Origin: a virus
Reading direction: 5' to 3' (one strand)
DNA: 29,105 bases
Virus record (IMG/VR): IMGVR_UViG_3300025120_000357
Location: 1 to 29,105 of that record
Position numbers and translations under genes: made by a program. Below are positions 1-7,720 of the stretch, piece after piece. The number at the start of each line of letters is the position of its first letter. Position 1 is the stretch's first letter. The notes under the pieces are model-generated. The model had not been told where the DNA came from. It did not search any database and was given only the letters and a program-made list of their open reading frames with translations.

Positions 1-1025
1 TGCTCTCACAACTGGCCAAGGCGATCGTGAAGACAGACAAGCGCACCAAGTCAGGCACGAGGGTAGTCATGGAGTCCTACTCGGACTATCCGGACGGCGT
101 GAAGAACAACGCCAAGAGAGGCATCGAGCTCAATGACAAGAACGGCAACAAGTGCGCCACCCAGGTGGGCAAGGTCAGAGCCCAACAACTCGCCCAAGGT
201 GAACCCATCTCCTTGGACACCGTCAAGCGCATGGCCTCCTATCTGTCACGAGCAGAGGAATACTACGACGAGGGCGACACCTCGGCGTGTGGCACTATCT
301 CGTACCTCTTGTGGGGTGGGAAGGCTGGCCTTCGGTGGGCCGAGTCCAAGCTCAAGGAGGAGTTGTGGGCGGCATTGCAAAAAGAACTCGGCTCAGAACT
401 TCAGGAATGACCTCCCCAAATACTCATACTAAAAACGGGCAAACCATGACAATCCAAGAACGAGTCCAGGACGTATTCAACCGCTTTAATGTCAACCTCA
501 CCGTGAGCGAAGAGCCGCGCGTGGATTTGGCAGAGGCCGTACTTGAAAACGGCACAGTTATCTACACCGACGGCGAGGACTTCGCAGAAGGTGAGGAGGC
601 GTATATCATCAACGACGAAGGGGAGCGCATCCCTCTCCCTCCTGGGGACTACGACTTGGCCGACGGAGGCCGCATCTCCATTGGAGAGGTAGGCAAGGTC
701 TCCAAGGTTGAGAAGCCCGGAGGCGGCGACGCCAAGAACGTGGACAAGGGTACGCCCAACATCGACGTCACCAAGCCCATAAAGAAGAAGCCCGCACCCG
801 ATGCAGGTGGAGGCGATGCAGGAGGAGGCAAAGGCGCCCCCGTAGGAGGCAAGCCTGGCAAAAAGAAGAAACTCACCTCGGAAGAGGACCAACCCAATGA
901 CATGAAAGTCGAATTTAACCGCGAGGAGGTTTTGGCCGTCCTCACCGATCGCTTCCCCGACTTGGGAGAAGAGCTCGCACAAGCCATCGCCTCGGCAGTT
1001 GCTGACGTCTACGCCCCTGAAGTGG
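1..1025. repeat. Terminal near-repeat, left copy
   Basis: This block matches the last 1025 bases of the window at a constant offset of 28080, with 42 substitutions and no indels by my count (about 96% identity). Bases 1-76 and 899-1025 are identical to the other copy; all differences fall in 77-898. Most are third-codon-position silent changes in the protease and scaffold genes. It is best read as the overlap of a circular genome assembled from two strain variants, not as a true duplication. Confidence 0.9.
3..410 (+). CDS. XkdF-like head maturation protease, C-terminal part (5' end cut by window)
   Basis: The reading frame is open from base 3 and continues the C-terminal domain of the full protein encoded at 27549-28490. 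It ends ELGSELQE, where the other copy reads ELGSQLQE. The visible part is the C-terminal domain often attached to Bacteroidota phage XkdF-like proteins, with the conserved stretches SDYPDGVKNNAKRGIELN and SACGTISYLLWGGKAGLRW. No start codon belongs here: the GTG at 27 is an internal valine. The scaffold gene follows after 35 nt. The gene is probably the same locus as 27549-28490, seen as a variant allele. Confidence 0.85.
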   Translation, partial: LSQLAKAIVKTDKRTKSGTRVVMESYSDYPDGVKNNAKRGIELNDKNGNKCATQVGKVRAQQLAQGEPISLDTVKRMASYLSRAEEYYDEGDTSACGTISYLLWGGKAGLRWAESKLKEELWAALQKELGSELQE

Positions 1026-1345
1026 TGGAAGAGGAAGCCAACGAAGAGGAGAAGGAAGAGATGAACGTCGAAGAGACGACCGCAGAGACCACCGAAGAAG
1101 CCACCGAGGAATTGGAGGTAGAAATCGAGGTCGAGATGAGCGAAGAAACCAAAGAGAAGTCCGAAATGGACGCTCTCAAGGAGGCCCTTGAACTGACCAA
1201 CGCCCGTATCGAAGAGATGCAGAAGTTGGCCGCCCACTCCGGGTTGAAGCACAAGGCCCCCACCCCCAAGCCCACACAAGTGGAGCTTTCCAAAATGTCA
1301 ATCGAAGAGCGCGTCCGCGCCCTTGCATCACAATTTAATTCTTAA
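446..1345 (+). CDS. Putative capsid scaffolding protein
   Basis: A 299-residue protein between the XkdF-like protease and the major capsid gene, the usual place for a scaffold. Residues 1-85 form a compact N-terminal region (MTIQERVQDVF...; VLENGTVIYTDGEDF). Residues about 90-150 are a Gly/Lys/Pro-rich low-complexity linker with DAGGG repeats and a KKKK patch. The C-terminal half is strongly acidic and helical (runs of E, then a predicted coiled coil around DALKEALELTNARIEEMQ), as expected of scaffolds. The last 15 residues, MSIEERVRALASQFN, resemble the first 15, MTIQERVQDVFNRFN. I chose ATG 446, preceded by the A-rich aaaaacgggcaaacc, over upstream in-frame codons that overlap the protease gene. 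It could also be a head-assembly protein retained in the virion. Confidence 0.65.
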   Translation: MTIQERVQDVFNRFNVNLTVSEEPRVDLAEAVLENGTVIYTDGEDFAEGEEAYIINDEGERIPLPPGDYDLADGGRISIGEVGKVSKVEKPGGGDAKNVDKGTPNIDVTKPIKKKPAPDAGGGDAGGGKGAPVGGKPGKKKKLTSEEDQPNDMKVEFNREEVLAVLTDRFPDLGEELAQAIASAVADVYAPEVVEEEANEEEKEEMNVEETTAETTEEATEELEVEIEVEMSEETKEKSEMDALKEALELTNARIEEMQKLAAHSGLKHKAPTPKPTQVELSKMSIEERVRALASQFNS

Positions 1346-1348
1346 GCT

Positions 1349-2266
1349 ATGGCCGATATGGTTATCAGCAGTAACTACGCAGGGACGGCCGCCGTTCCTT
1401 TTGTAGCACCTGCAATCTTGAGTGCAGACACCATCGCGAATGGGTACTGCACCGTCCTCGAAAATGTTCGTTACAAAATCAACCTCCGCAAGGTAACAGG
1501 CGGAACCATCGAGGCTCGCTCTTGCGACTTCGGTGCAAATGGTTCTTTGGCCATCGCCGACGTCCAGTTGGTCTTGTCCGAGTTGCAAGTCAACGAAGAA
1601 ATCTGCAACCACGAGTTGGCTCAATCTTGGGCCGCCGAGCAAATGCGCGGAAACTTCGCTCCTGTCCCCGCTGACTACGAGCGTTTCTTGGCTCAATACA
1701 TCTCCACTCGCGTGGCAGAGAACATCGAGCAGAACATTTGGCAGGGTAACTTCTCAAGCGTCCCAGGAGCCGCCGCCACCCATCAATTGTACGATGGTAT
1801 CGTAGCAAAGTACGTGGCCGGTGCACAAACCAACGACCAAATCATCGGAGCGGCATTTGACGCCACTACCATCGACGACCGCTTGTCCTCTTTGGTTAGC
1901 TTGTTGCCTGACTCTTTGGTTGGCGACCCCGCCACCAAAATCTACATGAGCCGGAAGAGCTTCCAACTGTACTTCCAATTCTTGGCCGCAGGAGATAACA
2001 ACCCAGTCCTCGCCACACAAATGGCGAAGTTCTACCTCGGGTACGAAATCCTCACACCTGCCGGATTCCCGGACGACGTGTTGTTGGGTTCTCGCGTTGA
2101 CAACTTGTACTTTGGTACTAACGTCTTGACCGACCACGTAGAGGCTCGCTTCATCGACCTCCGCAACACCACCGGAGCCGACCTCACTCGCATTTTGATG
2201 ATGTTCGACGGAGGAACGCAACTCGTGGACGAGGCGTCTTGTGCAGTTGTTCGCCGCCTTACTTGA
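1349..2266 (+). CDS. Major capsid protein
   Basis: A 305-residue protein starting 3 nt after the scaffold stop. Its N-terminus (MADMVISSNYAGTAAVPFV) and general character fit the HK97-fold major capsid proteins of Bacteroidota siphoviruses. These follow an XkdF-type protease and scaffold in the order seen here. It has no signal peptide or membrane segment. Many codons are the same few (GAC, GCC, TTG, AAC), suggesting strong expression. A stable hairpin follows 16 nt after the stop. The fold is inferred from context and family resemblance; a coat protein other than HK97-type is unlikely given the terminase, portal and protease set. Confidence 0.8.
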   Translation: MADMVISSNYAGTAAVPFVAPAILSADTIANGYCTVLENVRYKINLRKVTGGTIEARSCDFGANGSLAIADVQLVLSELQVNEEICNHELAQSWAAEQMRGNFAPVPADYERFLAQYISTRVAENIEQNIWQGNFSSVPGAAATHQLYDGIVAKYVAGAQTNDQIIGAAFDATTIDDRLSSLVSLLPDSLVGDPATKIYMSRKSFQLYFQFLAAGDNNPVLATQMAKFYLGYEILTPAGFPDDVLLGSRVDNLYFGTNVLTDHVEARFIDLRNTTGADLTRILMMFDGGTQLVDEASCAVVRRLT

Positions 2267-2282
2267 TAACTAACCGAGAGAC

Positions 2283-2302
2283 GGGGGGGCTTCGGCTCCC
2301 CC
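2283..2302 (+). terminator. Hairpin after the capsid gene (weak terminator or mRNA stabiliser)
   Basis: An 8-bp stem, GGGGGGGC paired with GCTCCCCC (one G-T pair), closed by a TTCG tetraloop. No T-run follows, so it may stabilise the capsid transcript 3' end or only partly terminate. Confidence 0.6.
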
Positions 2303-2323
2303 ATATCTCCTAAACCCTAAACA

Positions 2324-2857
2324 ATGGCTTGTTCATTAACACTTACAGGAAGAGGCGTAGGGTGCAAGGATGCCCTCGGAGGAATCAAGCGTATCTACGT
2401 GGCCCAATGGTCCGACGGCCTTTGGGATCCCATCTTATCCGGTGAGGTTGCAGACGTTACCGCCGCGACTACGTTCTACACCTACGACATGACACGCGGA
2501 AGCGGGTCTCTAACGCAGACCATCACCTCTGACCTTGCCGCCGGCACGGTCTTCTTTGACCAAGTTTGTAGCGTAACCTTCAACAAGGCCGCCGCGACAG
2601 ACATCGCCGAAATCTCGAACCTCGTCAAAGGCCGTATGGCCGTCCTCGTGCAGGACAACAATGACAACTGGTTCGTGGTGGGACACAAGAACGGCGTCGA
2701 GGTTTCCGGAGGTACTGCCCAAACAGGCACTGCCGCAGGAGACCAAAACGGATTTACCCTCGAGTTCTCCGCCCAAGACGTAGCCCCCGCTCCATTCTTG
2801 GCTGTGACCGCTAACGTGCCCGACGGGTCCGATATCACTATCACCGCCGCGCCGTAA
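2324..2857 (+). CDS. Putative major tail tube protein
   Basis: A 177-residue protein with the N-terminus MACSLTLTGRGVGCKDALGG, followed by IKRIYVAQW. This is the pattern of tail-tube or major structural proteins in Bacteroidota siphoviruses. The rest is beta-rich with short Gly/Thr/Ala segments (TRGSGSLTQTITSDL; VGHKNGVEVSGGTAQTGTA) and no membrane segment. It lies between hairpins at 2283 and 2906, as do many highly expressed virion genes, and comes straight after the capsid. The start is ATG 2324, preceded by aaccctaaaca. The role is inferred from family resemblance and position; a head decoration protein is the main alternative. Confidence 0.6.
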   Translation: MACSLTLTGRGVGCKDALGGIKRIYVAQWSDGLWDPILSGEVADVTAATTFYTYDMTRGSGSLTQTITSDLAAGTVFFDQVCSVTFNKAAATDIAEISNLVKGRMAVLVQDNNDNWFVVGHKNGVEVSGGTAQTGTAAGDQNGFTLEFSAQDVAPAPFLAVTANVPDGSDITITAAP

Positions 2858-2905
2858 TCGTTTGACTATACCGGGCCGCCTTATGGCCGTTATCGTTACA
2901 AGGAG

Positions 2906-2931
2906 GGGGAGGGCATTGGCTCTCCCCTTTT
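2906..2931 (+). terminator. Rho-independent-type terminator after the tail-tube gene
   Basis: A 9-bp stem, GGGGAGGGC paired with GCTCTCCCC (one G-T pair), with loop ATTG, followed directly by TTTT. It sits in the 87-nt gap between the tail-tube gene and the next structural gene. Confidence 0.75.
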
Positions 2932-2944
2932 ACTTACCAAGAGA

Positions 2945-3346
2945 ATGATTCATCTACAACCGAACACAGGCAACCAATTCATCTACGTGTCGCCCTTCCA
3001 GGCGCGGAAGTTCTTGGCATCATTCACGAACTACCTCCTCATCTTCACGAACGTGGCGACAGAGGAGACCTTTGCTTGTGTTATGAGCGTGGCCGTAGAC
3101 AACGCCCGCTACACCAAGGCCGGAATCGGAACGGATGGAGCTGCACCTGAAGACGGGGAGGTGCTCATCACAGAGAGCGGCCTCTACACCTACGAAATCT
3201 ACGGGCAAAACAGCACCACCAACACCGACCCCACGGACGCCACGGTGGTGGGCTTGTGTGAGATTGGACCTTGTAAGGTTGCCGACTCTGCCGCGTGGAC
3301 AATCCCGAGCGTAACAATCCCCGACAACGTCATATATTACGAGTAA
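2945..3346 (+). CDS. Small phage structural protein, function unknown
   Basis: A 133-residue protein beginning MIHLQPNTGNQFIYVSPFQ. It has alternating hydrophobic residues typical of a beta-rich virion protein and the segment GLYTYEIYGQNSTTN, which I associate with small structural proteins downstream of capsid genes in Bacteroidota phages. It ends at 3346 and the portal ATG follows with no gap, so the two are probably co-translated. It lies just downstream of the terminator at 2906. It has no membrane segment or signal peptide. It could be a head decoration, joining or tail protein; I cannot choose between them. Confidence 0.55.
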   Translation: MIHLQPNTGNQFIYVSPFQARKFLASFTNYLLIFTNVATEETFACVMSVAVDNARYTKAGIGTDGAAPEDGEVLITESGLYTYEIYGQNSTTNTDPTDATVVGLCEIGPCKVADSAAWTIPSVTIPDNVIYYE

Positions 3347-5236
3347 ATGGATTTACTAAAACTCAACGAGTACCAAGAGCGGTCCTACGCCGAGCGTCCC
3401 TCCAATATGGGCTACGTCTCTTATGGCGACGACAACCTCTTCCCGCAGTACCTTATCGACCTCTTCAAGTCGAGCGCAACCCACAACGCCCTCTGTACCT
3501 CCATCGCTTATATGATATGTGGCGACGGCGTACAGGCCGACACGTTGGACGCCCGCCTCAAGATTCAAGAGTGGGGACTACAAGACGAAGTCCGAAAGGC
3601 TTGCCTCGACCTTAAAATCCAAGGCGGCTTCGCGTTGGAGGTCGTGTATTCCATCGACCGCACCACGATCGCCAAAGTGCGCCATTGCCCTTTTGAGAAC
3701 GTAAGGAGTGCCGAGGTAAACGAAGACGAGAAGGTCGACTTCTACTACTACTCCAAGGACTGGGGCGACAGGAGGCAAGAGCCCGAAGTCATCCACGCCT
3801 TTGACCCCGAGGCGGCGGTGGAACACCCCGTCCAAATCTTGTACGTCAAGCCTTTCTCTCCCGGCTCGTACTACTACCCCAAGCCCGACTACATCGGCTC
3901 CATCAACTACATTGAGTTGGACAAGGAGATAGGGGTCTACCACATCAACAATATCAAAAACGGCCTGGCTCCGTCCTTTACGATTCACTTCAAGAACGGC
4001 GTCCCTGCCCAGGAGGAGCGTCGCAAGATTCGCAACGACATAGAGAGGCAGTTGGCCGGGGCTACCAATGCGGGCAAGTTCATCATAACCTACTCGGACT
4101 CCCCCGACAGGAAGCCCGACTTCGAGCCGTTCCCGCTCTCGGATGCAGACAAGCAGTACGCCTTTCTCTCCGAGGAGGTCGTGGCCAAGATCATGGTCGG
4201 ACACCGCGTGACCTCTCCTATGATGTTTGGCGTTATGGTTTCCGGCAAGTTGGGAGGAGGCTTGGAGCTCAAGACCGCAGAGATAATCTTTGGAGAGGAC
4301 GTAATTGCACCATATCAAATGGTCGTCACGACAGCCCTTGAGAGCATCTTCAACGCCGCAGGAGCTCCCGCACAAATTACCCTGTACAAGCCCGAGGCCG
4401 AAGAGGCCAACGTGGACATCTCATATACAGGTATCCAAATCTCCTCGGCAGTTGACATCATTGCCAAGGTAGCCACGCAAGAACTGACCAAGCCGCAAGC
4501 CGTGCAACTCCTTGTGGCAATGCTTGGCTTCGACAGAGCTACGGCAGAGGGTCTCTTCGAGGACGAACCACTCACCCCCGCCCTACCCGTCCCACAACAG
4601 GAACTTTCTGAAGAAGTACCCAAAGCCAAGTCCGAGGTCGCCGACTATCTTATTGATTTAGGCGAGGAGGTAGACGAAGATGAGTGGGAACTCATCGACG
4701 AGAGAAAGGTGGACTACGAAAATGAGGAGATGCAGGACGCCTTGTGGACGTTTGCACGAGCTATCCCCGGAAGCTCTGCCGAGCGCTCAAGCCGTGGCGT
4801 AAGCGAGCAAGATAACGAACTCATCCGCGTCCGCTACGCCTACGCCCCCAAGGTGACAGGAAAGAACGGCAACCCCTCGCGCGACTTCTGCACGAAGATG
4901 GTAGCCGCCGGAAACCGCGTATGGAGAAAGGAGGACATCATTGCGTCAGGCAACCGCGCCGTGAATCCCGGATGGGGGCCAAATGGGGCTGACACCTACT
5001 CCACATGGTTACATAAAGGCGGGGGGTCATGCCAACATTTTTGGGAGCGTCGGACGTACCTACGCAAGGACAACGACCGTATCTCGGTGAGCCAAGCCCG
5101 CAAGCTAATTCGTGAGGCAGGGCTTGAGCCGCTTGAGGTCAACGACCCGCTCGTCGCCAAGCGACCCCGCGACACACAAAACAGAGGCTTCCTTCCGTCC
5201 AACGAAGCCGCCAAGAACATCTCAACACCCCGATAA
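3347..5236 (+). CDS. Portal protein with extra C-terminal domain
   Basis: A 629-residue protein. Residues 1 to about 410 look like a portal: an N-terminal YGDDNLFPQYLIDLF segment (typical of portals in this group), a central domain with WGLQDEVRKACLDLKIQGG, and a helical part with SGKLGGGLELKTAEIIFGED before a C-terminal helical crown-like region (QELTKPQAVQLLVAMLGFD). After an acidic linker (residues 440-470), residues about 495-600 form a separate domain (SRDFCTKMVAAGNRVWRKED; VNPGWGPNGADTYSTWLHKG) that recurs at the C-termini of Bacteroidota phage head proteins. The 629-residue length is above a usual 400-500-residue portal because of this addition. It starts directly after the previous stop and is followed with no gap by the connector gene. 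Confidence 0.75.
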   Translation: MDLLKLNEYQERSYAERPSNMGYVSYGDDNLFPQYLIDLFKSSATHNALCTSIAYMICGDGVQADTLDARLKIQEWGLQDEVRKACLDLKIQGGFALEVVYSIDRTTIAKVRHCPFENVRSAEVNEDEKVDFYYYSKDWGDRRQEPEVIHAFDPEAAVEHPVQILYVKPFSPGSYYYPKPDYIGSINYIELDKEIGVYHINNIKNGLAPSFTIHFKNGVPAQEERRKIRNDIERQLAGATNAGKFIITYSDSPDRKPDFEPFPLSDADKQYAFLSEEVVAKIMVGHRVTSPMMFGVMVSGKLGGGLELKTAEIIFGEDVIAPYQMVVTTALESIFNAAGAPAQITLYKPEAEEANVDISYTGIQISSAVDIIAKVATQELTKPQAVQLLVAMLGFDRATAEGLFEDEPLTPALPVPQQELSEEVPKAKSEVADYLIDLGEEVDEDEWELIDERKVDYENEEMQDALWTFARAIPGSSAERSSRGVSEQDNELIRVRYAYAPKVTGKNGNPSRDFCTKMVAAGNRVWRKEDIIASGNRAVNPGWGPNGADTYSTWLHKGGGSCQHFWERRTYLRKDNDRISVSQARKLIREAGLEPLEVNDPLVAKRPRDTQNRGFLPSNEAAKNISTPR

Positions 5237-5803
5237 ATGGCACTTACCGCAGAAGTTCTCTTCGTCAACCCTGACTATATCAAACGCCTCACCCAACTCA
5301 ACGGGGGGGTGGAGGATTCGGTCATGGTTCCCGCCATCATTTTGGCACAAGACAAGCACCTCCAAAACTACCTCGGCACGGACCTCCTCGAGAAGCTCAA
5401 GAGCGACATCGCGGGAGCCGGACCGACGGGCGACTACGCCACCCTCCTCGACGACTACGTGAGGAAGGCCACGGTGTGGTGGAGTATGGTAGAGATGATT
5501 CCCAACTTGTACGTGAAGCTCGACAACGGGGGCCTTGTTATCCGTGTGAGCGACGACACCCAAGCCATCTCGGAAAGCGACCTACACCGAGAGGTGGAGA
5601 ACGCACGGCAGAACGCCCAGTTCTACACGACGCGCATGGTCGAGTACCTCTGCAACAACTCGTCCCTCTTCCCCGAGTACAACTCAAACTCGGGCGCGGA
5701 GATGAGCCCCGAGCAACAGGTCTACTACCAAAACGGCATGACCATCTCCGGGGGCCACGACAGAATCGACCCCGACCTCGCGCGAAAAATCTTCTACGAT
5801 TGA
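5237..5803 (+). CDS. Head-tail connector/adaptor-like protein
   Basis: A 188-residue, mostly helical protein starting directly after the portal stop. It contains PAIILAQDKHLQNYLGTDLL and a DYATLLDDYVRKATVWWSM segment. This is the layout of the head-tail adaptor-like proteins that follow the portal in Bacteroidota phages (I associate it with the DUF6712 family from memory). Its likely role is to join the portal ring to the tail. The C-terminal 40 residues (SPEQQVYYQNGMTI...) look less ordered. It is the last head gene before the T9SS-type genes, after a 39-nt gap. Family assignment is moderate; the structural role rests mostly on position. Confidence 0.6.
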   Translation: MALTAEVLFVNPDYIKRLTQLNGGVEDSVMVPAIILAQDKHLQNYLGTDLLEKLKSDIAGAGPTGDYATLLDDYVRKATVWWSMVEMIPNLYVKLDNGGLVIRVSDDTQAISESDLHREVENARQNAQFYTTRMVEYLCNNSSLFPEYNSNSGAEMSPEQQVYYQNGMTISGGHDRIDPDLARKIFYD

Positions 5804-5842
5804 ACCGGGCCGAAAATATCACACTCCTTAAACGCTGGATAG

Positions 5843-7720
5843 ATGCGAAACGTTCTCCTGCTCCTTGTCCTTCTCCCCCAATGGTTAGCGGCGCAGGAGT
5901 GCCACGTACTGGAGTCGCCAAGAAGGATGGGAATACAAAGGGCTCTGCCCACCCTCGAGGATGAGTGGGTTAAAACCTTGCCCTTGGTGTTCCACATCGT
6001 CCACACAGGAGGAGAGGAAAACATCACAGACGCACAGGTGCTCTCCTCCGTGCAAGCGGCCAACGAACACTTCCGAGAAGGAGACGTCGACACCCGGATA
6101 GATTGGTGCTTGGCGCAACGCGATCCGCAGGACAACCCTACCTCCGGGATAACGCGGTACAATGCGAGCGCGTGGCCCGAGTATGTAGCCGACGGGGTAG
6201 CCTCTTCGTCTACGTTTGACGGCTTCAACGACTTCACCCTCAAGAGTTCCGTGGGTTGTTGGAATCCCGACGAGTACGTCAACGTCTACATCGTGTCCGA
6301 AATCAACGGCAACGACGCCCAAGGGGGGACGCAAGGGTACGCCTACCTCGGCCCCACAGGAGATTGTAGGGACGGCGTGGTGGTGCTTTACAATGTAACG
6401 GGAACGGAGGGAGAGCTCAAGCCTTCGCGCGACCAAAGCAAGACCCTCACCCACGAGCTTGGCCACTACCTCACCCTATACCACACCTTCTCCAATACCA
6501 ACTCGTGCAACCCCTCGGGCAACTGCGAGACGTCAGGGGACTTCGTATGTGACACTCCACCCACAACCCTAAACACGGGGTGCTCTTCTTCGTGTGAGGC
6601 TATGGTCGAGAACTTCATGGACTACACCTCGCAGGACTGCAAGACCACCTTTTCCGTAGGTCAGGCGGAGCGGATGCACGGGTGCCTCTTGGGAGCGCGT
6701 GAAGACCTCCCTTTCTCTGCGGGTTGTGTTCCCTCGGTAGAGTACGACGTAACCATCGCAGACGTCACCTACGAGACGCCTTGGTGCACCACAGAGCAGG
6801 ACGTATGGGTGACCATCGTAAACCAAGGCACGGAAGCCTTCCCGTGGGTAGACGTGGACCTGTACTGCAACGGCGAACAACTCGTCCAAACAGTCCCCAA
6901 CCTCGGCCCAAGTGCCTCCGCCTCCGTCTTCTTCGAGGGCGTCTATGTGGAAGGAGCCCAGCTCCTCGAGGTGCAGGTATTTAGCCCCCTAGACGAGTAC
7001 CTCGAGAACAACTACATGGGACTCCCCTTGGAGACGTTTGAAGGAACCCTTGCCACCATCGAAGTCAAGCCCGACATCTTCGCCGCCGAGTGTTCGTGGG
7101 AGTTGCTCGACGCCTCGGGAGAGGTTGTAATTGGAGACGACGGATACCCCTTTGGGTCGGGTCAAGAGTACACCTACCAAACCTGTCTCGGGCAGGAGTG
7201 CTATACCCTTAACGCCTACGACACGGCAGGGGACGGCATGGTCTTTCCTTTTGGAGGCAACGGAAGCATCGGGGTATTTGCGGGCCTCGATACCTTGGCA
7301 TGGATCGCGGACGAGGAATACTACTTCACCTCCCGAGAGTTCTGCAACACCTTCCCCGCGTGTCCTCTCGACTACGACGGCAACGGCACAATCGGAAACG
7401 GGGACATCCTTGTCATGCTCTCCTACTACGGATGCGAGGAAGACTGCCCCTACGACCCCAACCAAGACGGGATGGTGAGCGTCCAAGACCTCTTGTTTAT
7501 GCTCTACAACGTGGGAGAATGTGAGGTGGAACTTGACTTCTCACCCGGCACGTACCTCGGGATCGTTACGGCGGAGCCTTCCTTGGCTTCTTTCTTGAGT
7601 GGCAAGCCCCGCATCTTCGACGCTATGGGGCGGCGCGTAGACGTACCCTTCGACCAACTGGCCTCCGGGGTGTATATCTTACGGCACAACGGACAAACGC
7701 GAAAGGTCTTCGTCCAATGA
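5843..7720 (+). CDS. Secreted pappalysin-like (M43) metalloprotease with T9SS sorting domain
   Basis: A 625-residue predicted zinc metalloprotease exported by the host. Residues 1-18 form a signal peptide ending LAAQ. The catalytic domain (about 45-295) carries HELGHYLTLYH, with zinc ligands H204, H208, H214 and catalytic E205. It also has the Met-turn FMDYTSQDC (M259) followed by GQAERM, the arrangement of M43 pappalysin/cytophagalysin enzymes; several Cys pairs suggest disulfides. Residues about 300-395 resemble a CARDB-like Ig-type domain (VWVTIVNQGTEAFPWVDVDL). Residues 507-559 hold two dockerin/EF-hand-like calcium loops (DYDGNGTIGNGD, DPNQDGMVSVQD). The C-terminus (IFDAMGRRVDVPFDQ; SGVYILRHNGQ) matches a type A T9SS sorting domain. 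It overlaps the next gene by ATGA. Such a host-surface enzyme is unexpected in a phage late operon. Substrate unknown. Confidence 0.85.
   Translation: MRNVLLLLVLLPQWLAAQECHVLESPRRMGIQRALPTLEDEWVKTLPLVFHIVHTGGEENITDAQVLSSVQAANEHFREGDVDTRIDWCLAQRDPQDNPTSGITRYNASAWPEYVADGVASSSTFDGFNDFTLKSSVGCWNPDEYVNVYIVSEINGNDAQGGTQGYAYLGPTGDCRDGVVVLYNVTGTEGELKPSRDQSKTLTHELGHYLTLYHTFSNTNSCNPSGNCETSGDFVCDTPPTTLNTGCSSSCEAMVENFMDYTSQDCKTTFSVGQAERMHGCLLGAREDLPFSAGCVPSVEYDVTIADVTYETPWCTTEQDVWVTIVNQGTEAFPWVDVDLYCNGEQLVQTVPNLGPSASASVFFEGVYVEGAQLLEVQVFSPLDEYLENNYMGLPLETFEGTLATIEVKPDIFAAECSWELLDASGEVVIGDDGYPFGSGQEYTYQTCLGQECYTLNAYDTAGDGMVFPFGGNGSIGVFAGLDTLAWIADEEYYFTSREFCNTFPACPLDYDGNGTIGNGDILVMLSYYGCEEDCPYDPNQDGMVSVQDLLFMLYNVGECEVELDFSPGTYLGIVTAEPSLASFLSGKPRIFDAMGRRVDVPFDQLASGVYILRHNGQTRKVFVQ

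Noticed and set aside
1-1025. True direct terminal repeats of the virion DNA
   Set aside because: 42 differences between copies are incompatible with a maintained packaged repeat; a 127-base exact end fits an assembly loop better.
902-1345. Internal ATG in the scaffold gene that could give a separate Nu3-like scaffold
   Set aside because: Possible, but there is no distinct leader and no sign of a catalytic domain in the N-terminal part that would need separate expression.
3208-3346. Apparent second gene in another frame running from 3295 to 3615
   Set aside because: It spans the stop of one gene and the start of the portal in a different frame, with Arg/Pro-rich low-complexity composition typical of shadow frames.
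3578-4375. Minus-strand open frame opposite the portal (265 residues)
   Set aside because: No recognisable motif, and the + strand frame is a well-supported portal; all other genes are on the + strand.
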